Notes: generated by a model not told the origin, from the sequence alone. Shown: positions 8,799-19,147, numbered from the stretch's first letter. The stretch: DNA of 64,000 bases from Spartinivicinus marinus (GCF_026309355.1 NZ_JAPJZK010000001.1:2934501-2998500), one strand, 5' to 3'. Program-made: numbers and translations.

Positions 8799-9980
8799 CT
8801 ATCTTCCCGCAACGATCCACCCGCTTGGGTTTTGTGGTTGACCTTTGTGTCTTATCTCAAAGTAAAGCCCGGTTTCATTATTTCCGCCTGTATTGCCAGC
8901 TGTTGCAATTGCTTCACCTGCTTTTACCCATTCGCCTGTTTCTTTTAATAGCGTTTGATTATGAGCGTACAGTGACATATAGCCACCGCCATGATCCACA
9001 ATAATTAACAGCCCTGACCCTCTCAGCCAATCTGAGAACACGACCCTGCCATGGTGTACAGCCGATACTGGAGAGCCTTCATTACTTTGAATAAATAGAC
9101 CCTGCCACTTTAATTTAGTTTGTTTTTTCAAACTACCATAGCGGTTTGTCACTTTTCCTTGGATTGGCCAGGGGAGTTTGCCCCGTTGTTTATAAAAAGG
9201 GGTGCCTGGTAGAGGCAGTGGTGTTATTGTTTTTGCTAAGGTTTTGAGGACTTGTTCTAACTCTGACCGCTCTTTCTGCTGTGAGGCCAGTGTTTGGTCT
9301 TTAGCTGCCAGTTCTTGCTCAAGCTGTTTGAGTAATAAGCGTCTTTTTGCTTTCTGAGTTGTAAGTGCCTGCTGCTGTTTAGCTAAAGCAAGCTGCTGCT
9401 GGGTTAGTTTGGTGTTGGTTGCTTCAATCTGTTGACTAACCTGAGTTAACGACTGGATGGTTTGATTAAACTCGGTCACTTTTTGCTGACGGGCCTGAGC
9501 AAGATAGCCAAGATACTTCTGGGTGCGTGCAACATCGGTAGGCTGCTGCTGGTTCAGCAACATTTTTATATTAGAGTTTTGACCTGTATACAGTGCCAGT
9601 AACATCGTTTGTTCTAACTGTTGTTGTTGCTGACGCTTGGCAACACTGAGCTGGTGCTGCCTAGTATGGAGCTTTTTTAATTGTTGCTGGCCCTCCTGCA
9701 ACCGGCTTTCAATTTCCTGCACTTTTTTATGAAGCCGTTCCATTTCCTGCTCACTTGTTTGCAACGATTGTTGTACGTTAGAGCGTTGTTGTTGGATTTT
9801 TTTGAGTAGCTGTTGGGTTTTTTTAATTTCAGCTTGCAATTGTTTTAACTGTTTTTCTTTTTCTTGTAATTCTGGGTTAGCCCAGCTAACGCTGCTGTTA
9901 AGTAAAGCAGTGCCACTTATTAAACAAATACAAATAGGTTTATAAAGTTGTTTTGTCAAAGAAAAGATAAATTTCAACAT
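8799..9980 (-). CDS. envC: EnvC-like murein hydrolase activator (degenerate LytM)
   Basis: This is a periplasmic activator of the septal amidases AmiA/AmiB during cell division. The 393 aa comprise a signal peptide, a long Gln-rich coiled coil (about residues 35-240) and a C-terminal M23/LytM domain. Zinc ligands of active M23 peptidases are missing: the site usually read HxxxD is LKWQGLFIQ, and the last motif is YFEIRHKG rather than HxH. This matches EnvC, an activator rather than an enzyme. It lies between ctpA and gpmI in the same direction. Confidence 0.93.
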   Translation of the reverse strand: MLKFIFSLTKQLYKPICICLISGTALLNSSVSWANPELQEKEKQLKQLQAEIKKTQQLLKKIQQQRSNVQQSLQTSEQEMERLHKKVQEIESRLQEGQQQLKKLHTRQHQLSVAKRQQQQQLEQTMLLALYTGQNSNIKMLLNQQQPTDVARTQKYLGYLAQARQQKVTEFNQTIQSLTQVSQQIEATNTKLTQQQLALAKQQQALTTQKAKRRLLLKQLEQELAAKDQTLASQQKERSELEQVLKTLAKTITPLPLPGTPFYKQRGKLPWPIQGKVTNRYGSLKKQTKLKWQGLFIQSNEGSPVSAVHHGRVVFSDWLRGSGLLIIVDHGGGYMSLYAHNQTLLKETGEWVKAGEAIATAGNTGGNNETGLYFEIRHKGQPQNPSGWIVAGR

Positions 9981-10086
9981 TGATTACAACACTTGTAGTT
10001 GGAAACATTTCAAGAAACACACCAGAAGGTGTTTTTTTAAGTATGCCTGGTAATTGGAGATGTCGCAAAGAAACTTCATGAAAACC

Positions 10087-10115
10087 AAAAACCCAACTTA
10101 TAAATTGGGTTTTTA
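10087..10115 (-). terminator. Terminator downstream of gpmI
   Basis: An AAAAACCCAA / TTGGGTTTTT stem with a CTTATAAA loop lies about 80 bases past the gpmI stop. It is symmetric enough to act on either strand. Confidence 0.75.
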
Positions 10116-10195
10116 GATAAAGAAACAGTGGATTAATTCCGCAAGTTTTTTAACTTGTTTTTTGGCTTATGAGGGAGTAAGTATTTGTGATGAAA

Positions 10196-11746
10196 CTAGT
10201 TTGCTTGCTCCACTAATACTTTTCCTGTCATTTCTTCTGGAATGGGTAGTTCCATTAAGCTAAGTATTGTAGGGGCAATATCTGACAGAATACCGCGATC
10301 TTTAATCTTAATCGCTTTGGGTCCAGCATAGACTAGTGGTACAGGTTCACAAGTATGGGCTGTATGGGCCTGCCCCGTTTCTTCATTACTCATTTGTTCG
10401 ACATTGCCATGGTCAGCGGTAATTAAACATTGACCATTAACTTGTTCTAACGCTTTAAGAATCCGGCCAATACACTCATCAAGACATTCAACCGCTTTCA
10501 CTGCGGCATCAAAAACACCGGTATGGCCTACCATATCGCCATTGGCATAATTGCATACCACTAAGTCGTATTTTCCACTGATAATTGCTTCAACTAACTT
10601 ATCAGTGACTTCGGGGGCACTCATTTCAGGTTTTAGGTCATATGTGGCTACATCGGGTGAGTTAACCAAAATGCGAGTTTCGCCCTTATAAGGAGTTTCT
10701 TCGCCGCCACTGAAGAAAAAGGTTACATGGGCATATTTTTCTGTTTCTGCAATTCGTAACTGAGTTTTGCTAAGTGATGCCAAATATTCGCCGAGGGTGT
10801 TTTTTAATGATGCAGGCGGAAATGCGCAAGGTGCAGGAATATCAGCAGCATACTGAGTGAGCATAACAAAACCCGCTAGATTAGGCCGGCTAATACGTTC
10901 AAAGCCACTAAAGCTGTCTTCTACGAATGCACGTGTTAGCTGTCTAGCGCGGTCTGCACGAAAGTTCATAAACACAACTGCATCACCATCGCCAATAACG
11001 GTAGGCTTCTGATTTGCAGGAGTAACGATGGTTGCCTTAACAAACTCGTCATTTTCACTTCTAGCATAAGCTGCTTGCAAACCAGTAACTGGGTCCTCTG
11101 CAGAAAAATCGCCAGTACCTAAGGTAAGCATGTTATAAGCAGCGGCAACTCGGTCCCAACGGTTGTCGCGATCCATAGCGAAGTAGCGGCCAATCAAGCT
11201 GGCAATTCGGCCTACACCTAGGTCTGAAAGTTTGGCTTCGATGCGTTTTAGTGATGTTTCAGCACTTCGTGGAGGCGTGTCACGACCATCTAAAAATGCA
11301 TGTACATAAACGGCTTGAGCACCACGCTGAGCAGCTAGGTCAATCATGGCTAAAATATGGTCTTCATGACTATGTACTCCGCCGGGAGATAACAAGCCTA
11401 GAATATGAACGGCTTTGTTTTCAGTAATGGCTTTGTCTACAGCTTCTGTCAGGGTTGGGTTGGTAAAAAAAGAGGCATCTGCAATGGCCTTAGTGATGCG
11501 TGTGAAGTCTTGATACACAACCCGACCTGCCCCTAAGTTCATATGGCCAACTTCTGAGTTGCCCATTTGGCCATCAGGCAATCCCACATCTATCCCAGAG
11601 CCTGAAATCAAACTGTGAGGATTTTGTTCCCAGAGCTTATCCCAAACAGGCGTTTCAGCGGCTGCAATAGCATTGGACTCTGATGTTTCGCTATAGCCAA
11701 AACCATCAAGGATAAGTAATGCGGTAGTACGTCGTTGGTTACTCAT
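10196..11746 (-). CDS. gpmI: 2,3-bisphosphoglycerate-independent phosphoglycerate mutase
   Basis: This glycolytic enzyme interconverts 3- and 2-phosphoglycerate with two Mn ions. At 516 aa it has full length. The alkaline-phosphatase-fold metal sites are present: [25 protein letters not shown] with the phosphorylated Ser near residue 64, [25 protein letters not shown], and the C-terminal [13 protein letters not shown] and [11 protein letters not shown]. It is divergent from the rhodanese gene, as is often seen in gammaproteobacteria. The 220-base gap between them (11747-11966) should hold both promoters. Confidence 0.98.
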   Translation of the reverse strand: MSNQRRTTALLILDGFGYSETSESNAIAAAETPVWDKLWEQNPHSLISGSGIDVGLPDGQMGNSEVGHMNLGAGRVVYQDFTRITKAIADASFFTNPTLTEAVDKAITENKAVHILGLLSPGGVHSHEDHILAMIDLAAQRGAQAVYVHAFLDGRDTPPRSAETSLKRIEAKLSDLGVGRIASLIGRYFAMDRDNRWDRVAAAYNMLTLGTGDFSAEDPVTGLQAAYARSENDEFVKATIVTPANQKPTVIGDGDAVVFMNFRADRARQLTRAFVEDSFSGFERISRPNLAGFVMLTQYAADIPAPCAFPPASLKNTLGEYLASLSKTQLRIAETEKYAHVTFFFSGGEETPYKGETRILVNSPDVATYDLKPEMSAPEVTDKLVEAIISGKYDLVVCNYANGDMVGHTGVFDAAVKAVECLDECIGRILKALEQVNGQCLITADHGNVEQMSNEETGQAHTAHTCEPVPLVYAGPKAIKIKDRGILSDIAPTILSLMELPIPEEMTGKVLVEQAN

Positions 11747-11966
11747 ATGGATTCGTGCTGCTCATAGTAAATGGTACAAAAAGCGGGTAGAGAGATATTA
11801 GCGAGATTCTAAAGGGAGGTCTATTAAGCCTGTGATCCTAGACACTTTGTCCGATCTAAAGCACTGATAGTAGGTGAAGCATGAAGGTTGATAATCTAAC
11901 TGTTTAGCCTGGTAGTTGAAACCTGTATACTTGCCACCCTTATTTAATCGCAAGGTCTGAATACAA

Positions 11967-12380
11967 ATGGAGAAATTGATAGAGTTTGTTGTCAACCATC
12001 CATACTTGGTTACTGCATTTTTAGCTCTACTAGCGGCTTTAATTTATACCGAAGGGCGTAAAGCAGGTGCAACAATAAACACCAGCCAGCTAACTTCTGC
12101 AGTAAACAACAAAGATGCAATAGTGGTAGATGTCCGAGATGGTAAGGAATTTCAAGCGGGGCATATTGTTAATGCTATCAATATTCCATCTACCAAGTTT
12201 GCTGAACGGATGAAAGAGCTAGAAAAGCACAAGGACAAGCCCATTATTATCGTTGATAAAATGGGACAACAAGGTAGTGCCGCTGGTAAAGCGTTGAAAG
12301 CTGCTGGCTTTGAGCAAGTGCTTAGGTTGCAAGGTGGTATGCAAACCTGGACAAGTGAAAACCTGCCTGTAATAAAGTAA
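11967..12380 (+). CDS. Membrane-anchored rhodanese-like protein (YibN type)
   Basis: The protein has 137 aa with one N-terminal membrane helix (PYLVTAFLALLAALIYTEG) and then a rhodanese domain (VVDVRDGKEFQAGHIVNAIN). The usual active-site Cys is replaced: the loop reads IIIVDKMGQQGSAAGKAL, so sulfurtransferase activity is doubtful. It is the first gene of the common rhodanese-grxC-secB cluster. Its role is not established; the cluster suggests redox or secretion support. Confidence 0.9.
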   Translation: MEKLIEFVVNHPYLVTAFLALLAALIYTEGRKAGATINTSQLTSAVNNKDAIVVDVRDGKEFQAGHIVNAINIPSTKFAERMKELEKHKDKPIIIVDKMGQQGSAAGKALKAAGFEQVLRLQGGMQTWTSENLPVIK

Positions 12381-12429
12381 TGTCTGGGTTTTGTTAGTGA
12401 ATATGTGTTGCTGAGGAAGTGAAAGAAAG

Positions 12430-12690
12430 ATGAGTAACATAACCATTTACAGCTCAGCTTATTGCCCTTTTTGCATCCGGGCGCTGCGCTTATTGGATAG
12501 CAAGCAAGTGCCTTATCAACTGGTTAGTGTGGATGGTAAACCGGCGGTACGTAGGAAAATGGCTGAAAAAGCAGGGCGTACCTCAGTACCACAAATTTGG
12601 ATTGGTAAGCGGCATGTGGGTGGTTGTGATGAGCTGTATGCCTTAGAACGTGAAGGTAAGCTTGATCCTCTGATTGCTGAAACCCATTAG
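12430..12690 (+). CDS. grxC: Glutaredoxin 3
   Basis: This small cytoplasmic dithiol glutaredoxin uses glutathione to reduce protein disulfides. It has 86 aa, the usual size. The active site CPFC is at residues 12-15, followed by the cis-Pro motif TSVPQIWIG and the glutathione-binding GGCDEL. It lies 49 bases after the rhodanese gene and is probably co-transcribed with it. Confidence 0.97.
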   Translation: MSNITIYSSAYCPFCIRALRLLDSKQVPYQLVSVDGKPAVRRKMAEKAGRTSVPQIWIGKRHVGGCDELYALEREGKLDPLIAETH

Positions 12691-12905
12691 CACTATATCT
12701 CTATACAAGGTACCTCTAAAAATCACTCGTGCAGGCTATAGTAACCAACAAGTGACGTCTTTATTTTGCGACATCAACATCGATTAGTGCTATGGTTGCT
12801 GTCACAGGCCAACCTGGTGATGCATGACGAAGTGCGTCAGCTGAGTTAGTATTGCTGACCTGCTTAGAGTATTAAATGACATAAATTAATTAAGGAATTA
12901 CATAA

Positions 12906-13391
12906 ATGGCTGAAAATCAACAAAATCAGGCAGCTGGCGAAGAGAACCAACCTCAGTTTGCATTACAGCGGATCTATGTGAAGGACCTTTCATTTGAGTC
13001 GCCCAAAGCGCCTGAGATATTCACGAAAGAATGGCAGCCACAGGTTAACTTAGATCTGAATACCCAGAACACTCAACTTGAAGAAGGGGTATTTGAGGTA
13101 GTTTTATCTCTAACAGTAACTGTTACTAACAATGAAGAAACAGCATTTGTTGTTGAAGTGCAACAAGCTGGCGTCTTTTTAGTAAAAGGCTTAGATGACG
13201 CTTCATTGCATCAAACCTTGGGTGCTTTTTGCCCTAATATTTTGTTCCCTTATGCTCGTGAGTGTATTGATAGCTTGGTCTTACGTGGCAGCTTCCCTCC
13301 AATTATGTTGGCGCCAGTTAATTTTGATGCGCTATATGCTCAAGCTCTGCAACAACGTGAACAACAGCAGCAGCCAGAAACTATTCAATAA
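12906..13391 (+). CDS. secB: Protein-export chaperone SecB
   Basis: This tetrameric chaperone keeps preproteins unfolded and hands them to SecA. At 161 aa it has standard length. Conserved pieces are [16 protein letters not shown], the peptide-binding-groove strand [11 protein letters not shown], and [19 protein letters not shown]. It follows grxC after a 215-base gap; that gap begins with a short sequence (12709-12741) like the end of the dispersed repeat family. Confidence 0.97.
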   Translation: MAENQQNQAAGEENQPQFALQRIYVKDLSFESPKAPEIFTKEWQPQVNLDLNTQNTQLEEGVFEVVLSLTVTVTNNEETAFVVEVQQAGVFLVKGLDDASLHQTLGAFCPNILFPYARECIDSLVLRGSFPPIMLAPVNFDALYAQALQQREQQQQPETIQ

Positions 13392-13434
13392 GCTGTCATA
13401 TTCTTTTTATAAGTATTTGTTTGTTATTGAATTA

Positions 13435-13468
13435 AACCAAAAAAGGGCCTTAGCCCCTTTTTTGGTTG
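13435..13468. terminator. Bidirectional terminator between secB and trmL
   Basis: An AACCAAAAAAGGG / CCCTTTTTTGGTT stem with a small loop lies between convergent genes. Confidence 0.85.
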
Positions 13469-13491
13469 TAGCTCAGTTTGTCAGTGATATA

Positions 13492-13959
13492 TTATTCCCC
13501 ACCTTTAAATCCTAGTTGCCGCCAGCTTTCATAAATCATCACTGCAGCACAGTTAGATAAGTTCATACTACGGCTGTTGGGCTTCATGGGTAGTCGTATA
13601 ATATGTTCGGGTTTTACCTCATTTTGTAAAACATTACTGGGTAGTCCACGGGTTTCTGGGCCAAATAATAATGCATCATTAGGCTCATATTGAGCTGAGG
13701 TATGGAGGGTAGAGCCTTTAGTGCTAATAGCAAATAAGCGGTTATAGTTAACCGATTGACAGAATGCAGAGAGAGATTCGTGTACTGCCACTTTTGCAAA
13801 CTCTGAATAATCCAAGCCTGCTCGACGTAGTTTTTTATCATCTAAATCAAACCCTAAAGGTTCTATTAAATGCAACTGATAACCAGTATTCGCACATAGG
13901 CGGATGATATTGCCTGTATTAGGAGGAATTTCAGGCTCAAATAGCACAATATGGAGCAT
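13492..13959 (-). CDS. trmL: tRNA (cytidine/uridine(34)-2'-O)-methyltransferase TrmL
   Basis: This SPOUT methyltransferase modifies the wobble ribose of tRNA-Leu. The family pattern is clear: [20 protein letters not shown] at the N-terminus, [10 protein letters not shown] in the middle, and [20 protein letters not shown] forming the C-terminal knot. I start at the ATG at 13959 because E. coli TrmL begins the same way. An in-frame TTG three codons earlier is possible. Confidence 0.96.
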   Translation of the reverse strand: MLHIVLFEPEIPPNTGNIIRLCANTGYQLHLIEPLGFDLDDKKLRRAGLDYSEFAKVAVHESLSAFCQSVNYNRLFAISTKGSTLHTSAQYEPNDALLFGPETRGLPSNVLQNEVKPEHIIRLPMKPNSRSMNLSNCAAVMIYESWRQLGFKGGE

Positions 13960-13999
13960 AGAGGTCAATACTCAAAAGCTGGGGTTTTATTTAAAGGTA

Positions 14000-14563
14000 T
14001 TATACCGCTTCTATTTCAGCATGTAATGTGTCAGGAAATAGACCAAACATATAAGAATCGCGTGGTTGGCCTGAAGTTCTACTGCGATGACGTAACCTGC
14101 CTTCAAATTGACCTCCCACCTTTTTAGCCGTTTTAATACTGGCGTGATTATCAATATCAACAACAATTTCTACTCGAATCAAATTAAGCTCTTCAAAGCA
14201 AAACTGGGCAGCAGCAGTAATTATTTCAGAGGCATAACCTTGTTTTAGGTGACTAGCGTTAACCCAATAGCTTAGATTAGCAAAACCATGGGGAAAGTTA
14301 ATACCGCTGATTCTAGCTTCACCAATATATTCTTGGTTTTTTTTGCCAATAAAAGCAAAGTTGAACTCTGTCTTAAGTTGTTGTTGAGCAATACAGAATT
14401 CAACCCACTCTTTGTTAGTGGCTGCAGAGTAATTAGGGTTGCACCAATATAACCATTTACCAACAAGAGGTGCTGACTGCTGAATAGCAGAAAGTCGTTG
14501 GTCAACTAAAGATAAGTTGAGTGGTACTCCTGTCAGGCGTTTGGTATTAAGCTGTTTAAACAT
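14000..14563 (-). CDS. GNAT N-acetyltransferase, RimJ/RimL type
   Basis: This 187-aa predicted acetyl-CoA transferase is of the ribosomal-protein N-acetyltransferase subgroup. The layout is typical: an IGEARISGINF strand, a NLSYWVNASHLKQGYASEII acetyl-CoA loop (variant of Q/RxxGxG/A), LNLIRVEI, and a NHASIKTAKKVGGQFEGRLR segment. The substrate is unknown. It follows trmL on the same strand after a 40-base gap. Confidence 0.88.
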   Translation of the reverse strand: MFKQLNTKRLTGVPLNLSLVDQRLSAIQQSAPLVGKWLYWCNPNYSAATNKEWVEFCIAQQQLKTEFNFAFIGKKNQEYIGEARISGINFPHGFANLSYWVNASHLKQGYASEIITAAAQFCFEELNLIRVEIVVDIDNHASIKTAKKVGGQFEGRLRHRSRTSGQPRDSYMFGLFPDTLHAEIEAV

Positions 14564-14595
14564 ATAAATTTGCTTTACACTTCTCTATAAAAAGA

Positions 14596-14613
14596 TCGTC
14601 ATTTTACTGACAT
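14596..14613 (+). promoter_or_regulatory. Possible Pho box upstream of the alkaline phosphatase gene
   Basis: TCGTCAT, four bases, then CTGACAT gives two seven-base units with an 11-bp repeat. This resembles the PhoB consensus of two CTGTCAT units with a four-base AT spacer (two mismatches in the first unit, one in the second). It lies 111 bases before the phosphatase start. The match is by eye. Confidence 0.45.
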
Positions 14614-14724
14614 AAAAAAGTGGCTCAATATCAATAATAATTAATTTTAATAGTACGTTCGTAATAAGTGTAAGCAGCTTAAACTTTACGACAGTTAAGG
14701 AAGGATGGTTAAAGGAAAGTTATA

Positions 14725-16287
14725 ATGAAATTAACAGTGAAACGGATTATCTGTAAGTACTTACTTTCTGGTTGGTGTTTTATTCCAATGATAACTATTG
14801 CTCAACCAGTTATATCAGATAACTGGTTTGAAGCTGGTCAGCAAGCGGTAGCAAAAGCAGTTCACCAACAACCAAATACTTCAATTGCTCGCAATGTTAT
14901 TTTGTTTGTTGGTGATGGTATGGGCATATCAACAGTCACAGCTGCCAGAATTCTAGATGGCCAATTAAAGGGTAAAACAGGAGAAGAGAACTTATTAGCA
15001 TTTGAAAGGTTGCCTTATGTTGGTTTATCAAAAACCTATAATACCAATCAACAAACGGCTGATTCAGCAGGAACAATGACTGCTATGATGACAGGGGTAA
15101 AAACCCTAGCAGGTGTTATTTCAGTTAATCAACAAGTGGCGCGTGGTGATTGTGAGACAGCTAAAAGAAATAAAGTAATGACTTTATTGGAGCAAGCTGA
15201 GCAAGCAGAAATGGCTACAGGTATTGTGACAACAGCTCGAATTACTCATGCAACACCTGCTGCTACTTATGCCCATAGCCCTGAACGGGGGTGGGAGGAT
15301 GATGACGATATGCCTTCGTCCGCAAAGCGAGCTGGTTGTAAAGATATTGCTAGGCAGTTAATTGAGTTCCCGTATGGTAATGGGTTGGAAGTAGCATTAG
15401 GAGGCGGACGCAGAAGCTTTTTGCCAGATAACCAGGTTGATCCTGAAGAACCAAATAAAACTGGGGCACGAGAAGATGGACGGAATTTAACTGTTGAATG
15501 GTTAACGAAATATAATAATGCCCAGTATGTTTGGAATGAGCAACAGTTTATGTCTATTAAGGCGGCAAATGTCGATCATTTATTAGGGTTATTCAATCGC
15601 TCGCACATGGCTTTTGAAGCAGATAGAAATGATGATAAAGGAGGAGAGCCATCGTTATCAGAAATGACTGCTAAAGCCATTGAAATTTTACAAAAAAATG
15701 AGAATGGCTTTTTTCTAATGGTTGAAGGAGGGCGAATCGACCATGGACATCATGCAGGAAATGCCTACCGCGCATTGCATGACACAATTGAATTTTCAAA
15801 AGCGGTTGCTACAGCCATTAAAATGACTGACGCACGTGAAACTTTGGTAATTGTTACCGCTGATCATAGCCATGTTTTTACCATGGGAGGTTATCCTACA
15901 CGAGGCAATCCAATTTTAGGTAAAGTTGTTGGTAATAATAGCAAAGGGCAGCCTAATAAATCGCCTACTCTAGCCGCAGATGGATTACCCTATACAACAT
16001 TAGGATATTACAGTGGCCAGGGTGCTGCTAACGATCAATCTGGGCAGCGTCAACCTGGTCGAATGAATATTGTTAATGTTAATACTAAATCGAAAAACTA
16101 TTTTCAGGAGGTGCTGTTGCCAATGTCCTCAGAAACCCATGGTGGTGAAGATGTAGCTATATATGCTTCAGGCCCTTGGGCGCATTTATTTCATGGTGTC
16201 CATGAGCAAAATTATATTTACCATGTAATGGCTCATGCAGCTAAGTTGAATGACCAACAGACAGCTCAACAACAGCAGTCTCGTTAA
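14725..16287 (+). CDS. Alkaline phosphatase (PhoA-type)
   Basis: This is a periplasmic or secreted phosphomonoesterase that releases phosphate. The 520 aa begin with a signal peptide (LLSGWCFIPMITIAQP). The nucleophile region reads TADSAGTMTAMMTG with the Ser in DSAG. Metal ligands follow in FVGDGMG, MVEGGRIDHGHH, VTADHSHVFTMGG and SSETHGGEDVAIYASGP. Length and motifs place it in the classical alkaline phosphatase family, of the longer marine type. A candidate Pho box lies upstream. A CCCCC/GGGGG hairpin without a U-run follows at about 16326-16341. Confidence 0.95.
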   Translation: MKLTVKRIICKYLLSGWCFIPMITIAQPVISDNWFEAGQQAVAKAVHQQPNTSIARNVILFVGDGMGISTVTAARILDGQLKGKTGEENLLAFERLPYVGLSKTYNTNQQTADSAGTMTAMMTGVKTLAGVISVNQQVARGDCETAKRNKVMTLLEQAEQAEMATGIVTTARITHATPAATYAHSPERGWEDDDDMPSSAKRAGCKDIARQLIEFPYGNGLEVALGGGRRSFLPDNQVDPEEPNKTGAREDGRNLTVEWLTKYNNAQYVWNEQQFMSIKAANVDHLLGLFNRSHMAFEADRNDDKGGEPSLSEMTAKAIEILQKNENGFFLMVEGGRIDHGHHAGNAYRALHDTIEFSKAVATAIKMTDARETLVIVTADHSHVFTMGGYPTRGNPILGKVVGNNSKGQPNKSPTLAADGLPYTTLGYYSGQGAANDQSGQRQPGRMNIVNVNTKSKNYFQEVLLPMSSETHGGEDVAIYASGPWAHLFHGVHEQNYIYHVMAHAAKLNDQQTAQQQQSR

Positions 16288-16509
16288 ATACTTATCCTGT
16301 GCTGCCCTCCTGCTCTGAGGAATATCCCCCTCTTTGGGGGACGAAAAAGCGAGTGGATATGGGGTAGCAGGTTATTCCATATCAAACACTAAACTTACGT
16401 TATATTTTTTGCGACAGCTAGAATATTCTACATAAATTTATAAAAGCTAAAAATAACTTTTGTTTAAAACGTCGTGTATCTGAATATATAATTAAAACGA
16501 TACAGTTCT

Positions 16510-16980
16510 TCAAGCGCACTCTTTAAATAATAACGAAGGATTCACTTTTCCTATCGCTATTTGACAAATGTCTTCTATATTGGAAAAATCATCTAATAAA
16601 TTTTTTGCATATATGCAAACATCTTTGACTAAGGCGACGACAGGAATTAATGATAGAATATAGTCGACGTTAGTTTTTAGCTGGTTAAATTGCTTTTGTA
16701 ATCGGTTGCTTACTCCTTGCAAGTGGTCTGTTATTTCATCAAATAAATAACTTAGCTTTCTTTTTAACGTTTTATCAGGCAAACAGATACCCACTATACG
16801 GTATTTGGTAATAATCGTTCTACATAGTGGGCAAAACTCTGCTTCTAGCATCTGTACCAACTCCTCTAGTAGTAAAAACTTCTCACTATTGACTTTGTTG
16901 CTTTTGGCTGCGCGTTCATAAAGAGTAACAACTTCTCGGCAGGCTTCTTTTATTTGATTAAAGTAATTGACCAGTTCCAT
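16510..16980 (-). CDS. Uncharacterised helical protein with Cys pairs
   Basis: I do not recognise this 156-aa protein. It is rich in Leu and Lys and looks largely helical. It has a CPLC motif near residue 50 and isolated Cys residues later, with a mildly hydrophobic segment (YILSLIPVVALVKDVCIYA). I chose the ATG at 16980 because GGAGG lies seven bases before it; the longer frame starts with TTG inside that ribosome site. It stands alone between the phosphatase gene and the PilZ gene, with gene-free stretches of 220 and 290 bases on either side. Confidence 0.6.
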   Translation of the reverse strand: MELVNYFNQIKEACREVVTLYERAAKSNKVNSEKFLLLEELVQMLEAEFCPLCRTIITKYRIVGICLPDKTLKRKLSYLFDEITDHLQGVSNRLQKQFNQLKTNVDYILSLIPVVALVKDVCIYAKNLLDDFSNIEDICQIAIGKVNPSLLFKECA

Positions 16981-17269
16981 GGTGACTCCCTCCAATATGT
17001 ATGTGCCTACATGTAATTTGTTATTAATAATTATTTAGTATTCACCATTACTTGCTCAAATAAATACTGGTAGGTACAGAAAGTGTTTTGTGTATTGCTG
17101 ACTTAGGTATAAGTATAATGGGTGCTTTTTGTTATATTTTTTTAATAAACGGGTTCTGCCAAGCTGTTCACATTAAAAAGTGAAAGACTTTGAGCTCACA
17201 GGTCATATGATAGAAATGTCTGTGGTTTGATGAAATATACACGTTTGTAGGCTTTTAGCTTTGTTGCAA

Positions 17270-18022
17270 TTAAATAGGGTGGCTGTCATTTGCAGCCAGA
17301 GATTGCCGTCTTTGTTCACGTTGTAATTTGGCAATAAACCGATCGAGCTTTTTCTGAATAGGAGGTTCCATATTCATAAACCGTCCTCCCACTATAGTGT
17401 GAGTGATTGGCTTACGATTAAACTCTAAATGGGTAACAAAGAGCTTACTTTTAATATGCTCTTCATCTGTTGATTTAAAAATGCAATTACCAACAAGGCC
17501 ATCTCGATGCAAGCCATCAGGAGGTGGACCCATTAATTTTAAACAGATACCACTGCTAGATAAGTCAATAATACGTCCAGAGGCTGTAACAGGCCCAAAC
17601 CCTGTAAGGCTTACACGAATAAAGTCTTCAGCGGGAATACTTACTCTAAAGTTCAATCTTCTCTGCCCATGTTGCAAATCAATAGGCATTGAAAGGCGAT
17701 AAGCAGGCATGTTGTCAAAGTTTTCATAGCCTAAAAAATTCGACTGAAAACGGGTACGAAAGCCTTGGTCATGGCAACTAATGTTTAATAAATTACCTGG
17801 CTCCAGTAATTTCTCTGGAGGATTAGGGTATAGCTCGTCAATTAATAAATAATTTTCTTCAGGGTATAATTGTAGAATTATACTTCGAAAATTTTGGTTA
17901 GTATCTACAGGTTGAACATCGATAAAACTGTGTTCCTGACATAGTTTAGATAGCACCTGTAGATTATTACCATCATATGAAGGAGCTTTTTCCTCTCGTT
18001 GTCTGCGAAGCCACTGAAACAT
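17270..18022 (-). CDS. PilZ-domain protein, YcgR-like
   Basis: This is a predicted cyclic-di-GMP effector of 250 aa. The N-terminal half resembles the YcgR regulatory domain (LYPEENYLLIDELYPNPPE, LNISCHDQGFRTRFQSNFLG). The C-terminal PilZ domain has the arginine motif QRRLNFRVSI and the DLSSSGICLKL motif that binds c-di-GMP. YcgR proteins slow flagellar rotation in enteric bacteria; here the target is not known. It is divergent from a GGDEF response regulator, so maker and reader of the same messenger sit side by side. Confidence 0.88.
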   Translation of the reverse strand: MFQWLRRQREEKAPSYDGNNLQVLSKLCQEHSFIDVQPVDTNQNFRSIILQLYPEENYLLIDELYPNPPEKLLEPGNLLNISCHDQGFRTRFQSNFLGYENFDNMPAYRLSMPIDLQHGQRRLNFRVSIPAEDFIRVSLTGFGPVTASGRIIDLSSSGICLKLMGPPPDGLHRDGLVGNCIFKSTDEEHIKSKLFVTHLEFNRKPITHTIVGGRFMNMEPPIQKKLDRFIAKLQREQRRQSLAANDSHPI

Positions 18023-18190
18023 TTTTATTACGCCTGTTTATGTTACATCGCTAGTCACCTTAAGCCTAGTTAGCTCTTATTGCTGCGGCAAGGTTATGTA
18101 TATTTTATTTATCGGCAGCAATCTCTATAAGTGTATATACTAGTTAATAAAAATACGTCTGCTATGTAATGCCAGGGATAGGTAACGTCT

Positions 18191-19147
18191 TTGAATATTC
18201 TAATTGCTGAAGATACTCCCTCAATTAGACTGCTTTTAGCTAAAGTCGTTAGCAAAGCAGGGCATATTCCTTATTTGGCAGAAAATGGCTGTCAAGTTTT
18301 AGAGTTTATGCAATGTACAGCCATTGATATGGTCTTGATGGATATTAATATGCCCAAAATGGGCGGCTTGGAAACCACACGGCGAATTCGTGAAGAATAT
18401 GACAGCTGGTTACCTATTATTTTCATTACCGCTAGCACAGATGATGATGAGTATGCAGAGGCATTGACGATAGGTGGTGATGGTATATTGGTTAAGCCTA
18501 TTAAGCCCGCTTTGGTTTCTGCACAAGTTAAGGCAATGGAGCGTATTGTTCGTTCCCAGCAAGAACTGAATAAAATTAATGCCAAGCTGGAAGCAATGAG
18601 TAAGCAAGATGTACTTACAGGTGTTGCTAATCGGAGTGGGTTATATGAAGCAGTACAAAGAGAGTTAAAACGATCTAAGCGTCGAAAAAGCCCGTTATGC
18701 TTAATGATGATTGATGTAGACTATTTTAAGCAATATAACGATACCTACGGCCATTTGGCTGGTGATGAATGCTTGCAGCAAGTAGCTCAAACCGTAAAGC
18801 ATCAATTAAAGCGCTCTGTAGACATGATTGCTCGTTTTGGTGGGGAAGAATTTGTAGTGTTGTTGCCTGATACAAACTTAGAGGGTGGCAGGCAAATAGG
18901 AGAAAACTTACTTAATGCTATTCGCCAGGTGAAGATTCCTCATGAAGGCAGCCCAATTGCAGAGTTTTTAACAGTAAGTGCTGGGTTGGTAGCTAATGAA
19001 TGTGCCATTCAAGACTATCAGCTTAATGACCTACTCGACCAGGCAGATGCAGCCCTCTATAAAGCCAAAGCAAAGGGGCGAAACTGTTTGGTGAGTATGG
19101 CGGACAAGCTGAATAGCAAATCTCCTACAACACAAGCTGGCTTTTAG
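18191..19147 (+). CDS. Response regulator with diguanylate cyclase (REC-GGDEF)
   Basis: The 318-aa protein has a receiver domain (LIAEDTPSIRLLL, phospho-acceptor in MVLMDINMPKMGG, FITAS, LVKPIKPA) followed by a GGDEF domain from about residue 150: DVLTGVANRSGL, LMMIDVDYFKQYND, and the signature RFGGEEF. It should make c-di-GMP when phosphorylated, like WspR-type proteins. An RxxD inhibitory site is not obvious before GGEEF. The start codon is TTG, preceded by AGGGATAGG. No cognate kinase is nearby. The three GGA-rich RNAs follow it. Confidence 0.92.
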   Translation: MNILIAEDTPSIRLLLAKVVSKAGHIPYLAENGCQVLEFMQCTAIDMVLMDINMPKMGGLETTRRIREEYDSWLPIIFITASTDDDEYAEALTIGGDGILVKPIKPALVSAQVKAMERIVRSQQELNKINAKLEAMSKQDVLTGVANRSGLYEAVQRELKRSKRRKSPLCLMMIDVDYFKQYNDTYGHLAGDECLQQVAQTVKHQLKRSVDMIARFGGEEFVVLLPDTNLEGGRQIGENLLNAIRQVKIPHEGSPIAEFLTVSAGLVANECAIQDYQLNDLLDQADAALYKAKAKGRNCLVSMADKLNSKSPTTQAGF

